Assembly: GCA_023444765.1 (NCBI GenBank)
Contig: JAEXLY010000260.1
Location: 1-18,298, forward strand
Reading direction: 5' to 3'
Length of the DNA stretch: 18,298 nucleotides
Origin: Pseudomonadota bacterium
GTDB lineage: Bacteria; Pseudomonadota; Gammaproteobacteria; Xanthomonadales; Xanthomonadaceae
A program made the translations under genes and the position numbers. Position 1 is the stretch's first letter; each line of letters opens with the position of its first letter. The notes under the pieces are model-generated. The model ran no database searches, was not told the origin of the DNA, and worked only from the letters and a program-made list of their open reading frames with translations. Below are positions 12,963 through 18,298 of the stretch, piece after piece.

Positions 12963-13253
12963 ATGTCCGGCATCGATATCCGCCACGCCCACTCCTTGTC
13001 CATGGACCAGGCCCGCGAGGCATTGGACGAAGTGGCGCGAAAACTGGCCGACCGGTTCGAGGTCGCATCCGAGTGGCGGCACGACGCCCTGCATTTCTCG
13101 CGCAGCGGCGTGGATGGCCGGATCGCGTTGGAGCCCAGCCAGGTGCATGTCACGGCGAAACTCGGTTTCCTGCTCTCCGCGATGAAGGGGCCGATCGAGG
13201 CCGAGATCCGCCGCGTGCTGGCCGAGCGCTTCGGCGAGAACGGACGGCCCTGA
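12963..13253 (+). CDS. Polyhydroxyalkanoic acid system family protein
   Basis: This 96-residue protein matches the small PHA-granule-associated family (PHA_gran_rgn): I-x-I-R-H-x-H-S-L (4-12), A-R-E-A-L-D-E-V-A-x-x-L-A-D-R-F (17-32), W-R-H-D-A-L-H-F-S-R-S-G-V-D-G-R-I (38-54), V-H-V-T-A-K-L-G-F-L-L-S (61-72) and K-G-P-I-E-A-E-I-R-R-V-L. The fold looks like a small START/SRPBCC-like beta-helix protein. Its biochemical role is poorly known even within the family. No phaC, phaA or phasin gene is in the window, so a granule role is not supported by context. The ATG at 12963 is chosen because the homology begins there. The gene is divergent from the FHA gene by about 90 bp. Confidence 0.82.
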   Translation: MSGIDIRHAHSLSMDQAREALDEVARKLADRFEVASEWRHDALHFSRSGVDGRIALEPSQVHVTAKLGFLLSAMKGPIEAEIRRVLAERFGENGRP

Positions 13254-13452
13254 GCGGCCGTGACGGCCGGTCCGGAACTGAACGGCGAGGCGCGCTTCCG
13301 GCCGGCGCCGGTCCGCCTTCCGCGCCGGACCGCGCCCGATCTGCGACGGCCATCGCGACGTGCGCACGCCGTTCACGGCCGGGCCTGACCGGGCGGCGGA
13401 CCGCACGGGCGATTCCGCTATCCTTCTGCGCTTTCCGCCATTCCGGTAACCG

Positions 13453-14439
13453 ATGTTCAACTGGCTGATCGCGATCGGCGCGGCGCTGCTGGTCGGTAGC
13501 GCGGCCACGTTCCATTTCCGCACCGTGCAACTGCGTCGCGACGAGACACAGGCAGGGATCGCCGCGCTGTCGGCGGTTTCGTGGCGCTCGTTCCTGAACA
13601 TGGTGCTGGACGCGCTGTCGCGGCGCGGCTTCGCGCGCGTGGTGGATGCGGAACACCCGTCCGGCGACAGCGACTACGTCCTGCAACGCAATGGCGAGCA
13701 GTGGCTGCTGTCGTGCAAGCACGGCAGCGCATTCGTGCTCGGCCGCCTGACGGTCAACGAACTGGCGCGGGCGATCGAGCTCAAGGGCGCCGCCGGCGGT
13801 TTCCTGGTCACGCAGGGCAGGATCGCCGAGGAAGTGCGGCCGGTTGCCGCGCTGCAGCGCATCGAGCTGCTCGACGGGCCCGCCCTCTGGCCGCAACTGC
13901 GAGACCTGCTCCCGCCCGGGCAGCTGGCCGGCATCCGCGGCAAGGCCGCGCAGGCCGCCCGCCAGCGCATCCTGCTGTCCTGGCTCGTGGCCCTGCTGGC
14001 GGGCGTGGCCGTGTGGCTGGCCCTGCCGGCGCCCTCCGCTCCTGCATCGGTGGCCGGCGCGGGACGCGATGCGCCGCAGGTGGCGGCGGACGAACGGCCT
14101 GGCGACGGGACGACGCCCCCTCCAGCGCAGCCCCAGGCCATGGAGGCGCGGCCACCACAGGCAGCCCCGGAGCCGGTGGCGCAGAACGGGTTGCCCGATA
14201 CCGAGCGGCAGCGCGCCGAGATCGCCGCCGCGGTCTCGACGCTCGCCGACGTCGATCGGGCCATATGGTCCAGCGAGTCGACCCTGCAGGTGTTCCTCTC
14301 GACCGTCCAGGACGATCCTTTCGGTCGCATCTGCCCGCTGGTCCTTCGCCACGACGAACTCGCCGCCTCGCGCATCCAGCTCACCCCGCCGCCCGGGAGC
14401 GGAGCGAACGTGCGCTTCCGCCAGTGCCGATCCTACTGA
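13453..14439 (+). CDS. Membrane-anchored Mrr-like restriction-endonuclease-fold protein
   Basis: This 328-residue protein starts with a membrane helix (about 3-20), followed by an Mrr_cat-like domain (about 42-155): W-R-S-F-L-N-M-V-L-D-A-L-S-R-R-G-F (44-60), D74, W-L-L-S-C-K-H-G (84-91) and G-G-F-L-V-T-Q-G-R-I (115-124). A second helix is at about 174-192. After a long Pro/Ala linker comes a C-terminal region (250-328) with two Cys (C294, C325) and no recognised fold. D74 and K89 fit a PD-(D/E)xK core, but the usual Gln/Glu two residues before Lys is S87, so cleavage activity is doubtful. Restriction genes normally sit beside methylases, and none is here. The 199-bp gap upstream (13254-13452) contains no gene I can support. 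No clear ribosome site precedes the ATG. Confidence 0.78.
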   Translation: MFNWLIAIGAALLVGSAATFHFRTVQLRRDETQAGIAALSAVSWRSFLNMVLDALSRRGFARVVDAEHPSGDSDYVLQRNGEQWLLSCKHGSAFVLGRLTVNELARAIELKGAAGGFLVTQGRIAEEVRPVAALQRIELLDGPALWPQLRDLLPPGQLAGIRGKAAQAARQRILLSWLVALLAGVAVWLALPAPSAPASVAGAGRDAPQVAADERPGDGTTPPPAQPQAMEARPPQAAPEPVAQNGLPDTERQRAEIAAAVSTLADVDRAIWSSESTLQVFLSTVQDDPFGRICPLVLRHDELAASRIQLTPPPGSGANVRFRQCRSY

Positions 14440-14514
14440 TCGCCGCCGCGTCGGCGTGTTGACCGGTCCGGACCCGCATGGTGTCATGACCTCCGGTGGA
14501 TGCGGATCGGCGAC

Positions 14515-14772
14515 ATGGGCAGCGCCAGGCTGACATTCGAACAGGCGGCCAGGGACGTGCAGTCGCTGCCGCGGCGGCCGGACAACGAAACCCTGTTGCG
14601 CCTGTACGCACTCTACAAGCAGGGCACCGAGGGCGACGCCAGCGGCGAGAAGCCGGGCTTCTTCGACTTCGTGGGCACCGCCAAGTACGAGGCGTGGAGC
14701 CGGCTCAAGGGCATGCCCGGCGAAGCGGCCCGGCAGCAGTACATCGATCTTGTCGCCAGCCTTAAGGGTTGA
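14515..14772 (+). CDS. Acyl-CoA-binding protein (ACBP family)
   Basis: This 85-residue protein has the size and pattern of ACBP, a four-helix protein that binds medium and long acyl-CoA in the cytoplasm. It contains F-E-Q-A-A-R-D-V (8-15), Y-A-L-Y-K-Q-G-T-E-G-D (31-41), K-P-G-F-F-D-F (46-52), A-K-Y-E-A-W-S-R-L-K-G-M (56-67) and Q-Q-Y-I-D-L-V (74-80). The four acyl-CoA-contacting residues known from bovine ACBP (Y28, K32, K54, Y73) correspond to Y31, K35, K57 and Y76 at a constant offset. The start at 14515 matches family length; an in-frame ATG at 14500 would add five residues. Neither has a strong ribosome site. The gene ends almost directly before the TetR gene. Confidence 0.92.
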   Translation: MGSARLTFEQAARDVQSLPRRPDNETLLRLYALYKQGTEGDASGEKPGFFDFVGTAKYEAWSRLKGMPGEAARQQYIDLVASLKG

Positions 14773-14786
14773 GCCGCGTACCCCCG

Positions 14787-15413
14787 ATGGCCCGCGACAC
14801 CCGCCTGCGCATCCTCGACTGCGCCCTGTCGATGTTCAACGCGCGCGGCGAGCCCACCGTCACCACCAACCATATCGCCGAGGAGCTGGAGATCAGCCCC
14901 GGCAACCTGTACTACCACTTCCGCAACAAGGACGACATCATCGAGCATCTGTTCGCGCGCTACGAGGCGCGCATGGACGAGGTGCTCAGCCCGCCCGGGA
15001 ACCGCCTGCCGGGGCTTGAGGACATCTGGATGCAGCTGCACCAGGTCTTCGAGTGCATCTGGGACTACCGCTTCCTCTATCGCGACCTGCTCGAGATCCT
15101 CAGTCGGAGCCGCCGGTTGCGCCTGCGCTTCGCCCGGATCCTGCACCGTGCCGACGATCGCGTGCGCTACGTCATGCAGGGGCTGTCGCAGGCCGGGGTG
15201 ATGCGCGCCGCACCCTCCGAACTGGACGCGGCCGCCACCAACCTGCTGGTGCTGGCCACCTTCTGGCTGAACTATGCCGCCATCCGCGGCGACCGGGACG
15301 AGCGCGCGGCGATCCGCGATGGCATCGTCCAGGTGATGATGCTGCTTTCGCCCCTGTTCGCCGCGCCCGAACGCGCACACCTGGCGCAACTCATCCGCAC
15401 CGGCGCGGACTGA
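14787..15413 (+). CDS. TetR/AcrR-family transcriptional regulator
   Basis: This 208-residue regulator has an N-terminal TetR HTH (R-L-R-I-L-D-C-A-L-x-M-F-N-A-R-G at 6-21; H-I-A-E-E-L-E-I-S-P-G-N-L-Y-Y-H-F-R-N-K-D-D-I at 29-51). The helical C-terminal ligand domain resembles the 'bacterial transcriptional repressor' subgroup rather than classic TetR. The ATG at 14787 gives the usual M-A-R-D-T-R start. An in-frame TTG at 14769 overlaps the ACBP stop and is the alternative. It follows the acyl-CoA-binding gene by 14 bp, so the two are probably cotranscribed. That makes an acyl-CoA or fatty-acid signal a reasonable but unproven idea. No operator palindrome was recognised near it. Confidence 0.92.
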   Translation: MARDTRLRILDCALSMFNARGEPTVTTNHIAEELEISPGNLYYHFRNKDDIIEHLFARYEARMDEVLSPPGNRLPGLEDIWMQLHQVFECIWDYRFLYRDLLEILSRSRRLRLRFARILHRADDRVRYVMQGLSQAGVMRAAPSELDAAATNLLVLATFWLNYAAIRGDRDERAAIRDGIVQVMMLLSPLFAAPERAHLAQLIRTGAD

Positions 15414-15462
15414 CGGCGGCGGGGCCATCGTCCGGTCGGGCCGCCGTGCGGACGTGGCGGCC
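15413..15462 (+). terminator. Competing GC hairpins after the TetR gene
   Basis: ACGGCGGC (15413-15420, beginning on the last base of the stop) can pair with GCCGCCGT (15440-15447). Alternatively GGCCGCC (15439-15445) can pair with GGCGGCC (15456-15462). No T-tract follows. They may end the ACBP-TetR transcript before the tRNA promoter, but this is tentative. The rest of 15414-15590 holds only the candidate tRNA promoter. Confidence 0.3.
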
Positions 15463-15486
15463 GGGCAGTCGCACCCGCGCAGAGGC

Positions 15487-15516
15487 TTGCCCCGCGGCGG
15501 CACTCCCACGTAGAAT
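15487..15516 (+). promoter_or_regulatory. Candidate sigma70-type promoter of tRNA-Val
   Basis: TTGCCC (15487-15492) and TAGAAT (15511-15516) are separated by 18 bp. They lie about 75 bp upstream of the mature tRNA 5' end in a locally AT-richer patch, unusual for this window. The spacing and -10 match are good and the -35 is moderate. Confidence 0.5.
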
Positions 15517-15590
15517 TCGCGTCCCGTTTCACCGTCGCCCCCGCAGGGACCGCGACGACAGCCTGCCCGCCATGAGCCGGCTGCGGAACC

Positions 15591-15665
15591 GGGCGGTTAG
15601 CTCAGCGGTAGAGCATCGCCTTCACACGGCGAGGGTCGCAGGTTCGAACCCTGCACCGCCCACCA
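15591..15665 (+). tRNA. tRNA-Val, anticodon CAC
   Basis: Acceptor GGGCGGT (15591-15597) pairs with ACCGCCC (15655-15661), followed by discriminator A and encoded CCA (15663-15665). The anticodon stem TCGCC/GGCGA encloses loop TTCACAC, giving anticodon CAC for GUG codons. The T-loop GGTTCGAACC is standard, and the length is 75 nt. The gene is intact and stands alone, with a promoter candidate upstream and a strong terminator downstream. Confidence 0.98.
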
Positions 15666-15675
15666 GATCCTCGCG

Positions 15676-15707
15676 CGAAACCCGGCCCTGCGCCGGGTTT
15701 CGTCGTT
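15676..15707 (+). terminator. Rho-independent terminator of tRNA-Val
   Basis: CGAAACCCGGC (15676-15686) pairs perfectly over 11 bp with GCCGGGTTTCG (15692-15702) around a CCTGC loop, followed by TCGTT. It begins 10 bases after the tRNA CCA. This is the clearest intrinsic terminator in the window. It may also serve the - strand ABC ATPase gene, whose stop is at 15741. Confidence 0.85.
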
Positions 15708-15740
15708 GCGCCCCCGGAAAACCGGCTTGCGCGCCGCCCT

Positions 15741-16449
<709 letters not shown>

Positions 16450-16457
<8 letters not shown>

Positions 16458-17649
16458 GGATCGCCTCCACCGGATCAAGGCGCGCCGCGCGCGAGGCCGG
16501 CACGTAGGCCGCGGCCATGCCGGCGAAGGTGGCCAGCGCCATCGCGGCCGGCACCAGCGCGGGCGGCAGCGGGATCGTGAACAGCCCGGGTCCGAAGTTG
16601 TTGAAGGCCGAGACCAGGCCCAGGCCCGCCAGCGCACCGACGAGCGAGCCGGCCAGGCCCAGCACCGCACCTTGCACGAGGAACACCTGCCGCATCTGCG
16701 CGCGGCGCGTGCCCATCGCCCGCAGGATGCCGATCTCGCGGGTGCGCTGGGCGACGCTCACCGCCAGCACGCTGGCGATGCCCAGCGCCACCGAGATGGC
16801 GACGAAGAAGCTGATCATGCGCGTGGACAGGCTCTGCGAACTGAGCGCATTCATCAGTTGCGCATTGCTTTCCATCCAGCTCTCCGCCTGCAGGCCGGTC
16901 AATCCGCGTACCCGCGCGGCCATGCGATCGGCAGCGAACAGATCCTCCACGGTCACGTCGATCACCGTCACCCCGCCCGGCAGCGCGAGCAGCGACTGCG
17001 CCTGCTTGAGGTCCACGTATACGTAGCGCGCATCGAGCTCGCGCACGCCCAGCTCGAAGACGCCGGCGACGTTGACCACGGCATCGCGACCGCCACCGGC
17101 GTCCAGCCGCAGCTTGCCGCCCAGGCGCAGGCCGAGGTCCTCGGCCAGCTTGCGCCCCACCACGGCGTTGCCGGAGCCCACGTCCAGCCGCCCCTCGATC
17201 ATGTTCTCGTCCAGGGGAATCACGCGCAGGTAGCGGTCCAGGTCCACGCCCACCAGGGCCACGGACTGCACCGCCTCGCCACGACGTCCGAACGCCGGGC
17301 CCGATACCAGCGGCGAAACCGCGGTGACACCGGGTAGCTGGTCGAGCACGCCCTGCACCTGGATCCAGTTGTCGATCGGCCGCAGCGCCTGCGGGCGCGG
17401 ATCCTCCAGCACCAGCTGGAGGACGCCTGCCGGCACCGGCGCGATCCGGTTCGCCTCGCGCGGCGCCTCCACGCGCAGGTGCGCCTGGGTGCCCAGCGTG
17501 CGTTCGATGATGTTGTCCTGCAGGCCGGCGATCAGTGCGGTGACGAACACGATCACCGCCACGCCCACCGCGATGCCGAACAGGATCAGCAGCGTCTGCG
17601 CGCGGCCCTGGCGCAGGAAGCGCATCGCGATGGTGGACTCGATCCACAT
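16450..17649 (-). CDS. ABC transporter permease, FtsX/MacB-DevC type
   Basis: This 399-residue inner-membrane protein has the four-helix plan of the FtsX/MacB superfamily: helix 1 at about 19-43, a large periplasmic domain (about 45-275) and helices 2-4 at about 277-299, 327-347 and 365-385. The coupling-helix motif Q-R-T-R-E-I-G-I-L-R-A-M-G-T (301-314) is typical, as is the ending D-P-V-E-A-I-R-G. MacB-like permeases work mechanically on periplasmic substrates rather than moving them through a channel. Unlike MacB, the ATPase is a separate gene, as in DevBCA or LolCDE. The ATG at 17649 lies 5 bp after the adaptor stop, so the two are coupled. Substrate is not predictable. Confidence 0.94.
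16464..16468 (-). promoter_or_regulatory. Ribosome binding site fixing the GTG start of the ABC ATPase
   Basis: On the - strand a GGAGG lies 6 bases before the GTG at 16457, inside the end of the permease gene. It supports the GTG start over the longer frame and suggests coupled translation. Confidence 0.75.
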
Positions 17650-17654
17650 GGGCG

Positions 17655-18298
17655 TCAGTCGAACTGGACGGGCAACTCGCCGCTGCGCCGGTCGCCGGCC
17701 TCCGGCCCCGGCTGGTCGGCGATGCGGACGCGGGTGCCCTCTTCCGGCAGCGCATCGGGCGCGAGCGCCCCGGCCGCGACGACGCCGTCGCCTTCCTCGA
17801 GCCCGTCCAGCACCTCGGTCGTGGCCAGGCCGCGCAGTCCCAGCCGCACCGGGACGCGCTGCACGCGTCCGCCGCGCACCCGCAGCACCTGCGCCCGGGC
17901 CGAACCGGGCGAAGCATCCAGCAGTGCATCGTTCGGGACCGCGAGCGCGCGCTCCCTGCGACCGGTCTCGATGGTGGCGGTAACGGTCATGTCCTGGCGC
18001 ACGAAGTCCGCCTGCGGGTCGATGCGAAGGCGCACGTCGATCGTGCCGCGTGCCGGGTCCACCCCCGGCGCGATGTGGTGCACGGTCGCTGCGAAGGGGC
18101 GCTCCGGGAACGCGTCGGCGATGCAGGTGGCGGACTGGCCGGTCTCGAGGCGGTCCAGATTCTTCTCGTCCAGCGCCAGCAGGACTTCGCCCGGCGCGTC
18201 GCGCGCGATCTCTAGCAGCACCTCGCCATGGGTCACGGTGTCGCCCGGCTCGACGGCCCGGACCAGCACGGTGCCCGACACGGTGGACCGGATCACCG
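17655..18298 (-). CDS. Periplasmic adaptor (membrane fusion protein, HlyD/MacA/DevB type), 5' end outside window
   Basis: The last 213 or so residues of an efflux adaptor are present, and the gene enters from the right edge. The visible part starts in the lipoyl-like hairpin (I-R-S-T-V-S-G-T-V, then V-E-P-G-D-T-V-x-x-G-E-V-L-L-E-I). It continues through a beta-barrel region (L-D-E-K-N-L-D-R-L-E-T-G-Q, P-F-A-A-T-V-H-H-I-A-P-G-V-D-P-A-R-G-T-I-D-V-R-L-R-I) and a membrane-proximal domain (A-L-A-V-P-N-D-A-L-L, V-R-L-G-L, G-L-E-E-G-D-G-V-V-A-A-G). The signal peptide or anchor and the coiled-coil are not in the window. A GTG at 18296 is internal to the lipoyl domain and is not the true start. With the permease and ATPase it forms an adaptor-permease-ATPase set, the same order as DevBCA. 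An outer-membrane channel is not seen. Confidence 0.93.
   Translation of the reverse strand, partial: VIRSTVSGTVLVRAVEPGDTVTHGEVLLEIARDAPGEVLLALDEKNLDRLETGQSATCIADAFPERPFAATVHHIAPGVDPARGTIDVRLRIDPQADFVRQDMTVTATIETGRRERALAVPNDALLDASPGSARAQVLRVRGGRVQRVPVRLGLRGLATTEVLDGLEEGDGVVAAGALAPDALPEEGTRVRIADQPGPEAGDRRSGELPVQFD

Noticed and set aside
13396..13424. Promoter before the Mrr-like gene (TATCCT at 13419-13424)
   Set aside because: A -10-like box is present, but no acceptable -35 lies at the right distance.
13453..14439. Type IV restriction system or defence island
   Set aside because: No methylase, helicase, second restriction gene or mobile element lies nearby, and the catalytic motif is incomplete. 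The protein is kept as a finding, but not called a defence system.
16475..17929. 484-codon - strand frame overlapping the permease and adaptor in another frame
   Set aside because: The permease and adaptor frames have clear family motifs; this one is an Arg/Gly/Ala-rich shadow.

Overview
The window is a stretch of very GC-rich chromosome from a gammaproteobacterium. The best fit is the Lysobacter/Luteimonas/Xanthomonas group (Xanthomonadaceae). This is inferred from the serC-pheA-aroA gene order, the GacA-type regulator, the msrP-msrQ pair, abundant TonB-type proteins, and the protein wording of SerS, PheA, the TetR regulator and the acyl-CoA-binding protein. No database search was possible, so the genus is a judgement. 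Most of the window is ordinary core genome. I see no insertion sequence, phage, CRISPR array or classical defence island, and no gene-free stretch longer than about 200 bp.

Left part (1-3.7 kb). The acidic Ala/Pro-rich C-terminus of an unidentified + strand protein runs in from the left edge. It meets a GacA/UvrY-type response regulator on the - strand; a perfect 12-bp-stem hairpin lies across the regulator's stop codon. Divergent from the regulator is an AAC(3)-I-type aminoglycoside acetyltransferase. Its stop codon abuts the 3' CCA end of a - strand tRNA-Ser(UGA). Upstream of that tRNA lies an 83-bp direct duplication of its 5' half plus flank, with a REP-like palindromic element between the copies. 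Next come a LysR regulator with a C-terminal CxxC tail and a divergent FMN-dependent azoreductase, sharing an intergenic dyad.

Middle part (3.7-12.0 kb). This holds seryl-tRNA synthetase (-) and two tandem single-TM TonB-like proteins (+). The aromatic/serine operon serC-pheA-aroA follows on the - strand, with two perfect GC hairpins in the pheA-aroA spacer. Then come msrP-msrQ (+), the periplasmic methionine sulfoxide reductase system; here MsrP carries both a Tat motif and a lipobox.

Right part (12.0-18.3 kb). A membrane-anchored double-FHA-like protein (-) is divergent from a small polyhydroxyalkanoate-system protein (+). A membrane-anchored Mrr-like PD-(D/E)xK protein (+) follows, then an acyl-CoA-binding protein and a TetR-family regulator (+). 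Next is tRNA-Val(CAC) with a strong terminator. The window ends with an efflux-type ABC system on the - strand (adaptor, FtsX-type permease, ATPase). Its adaptor is cut by the right edge.

The least explained parts are the tRNA-Ser/aac neighbourhood, the membrane-tethered nuclease-like gene near acyl-CoA/PHA genes, and the possible lipoprotein form of MsrP.
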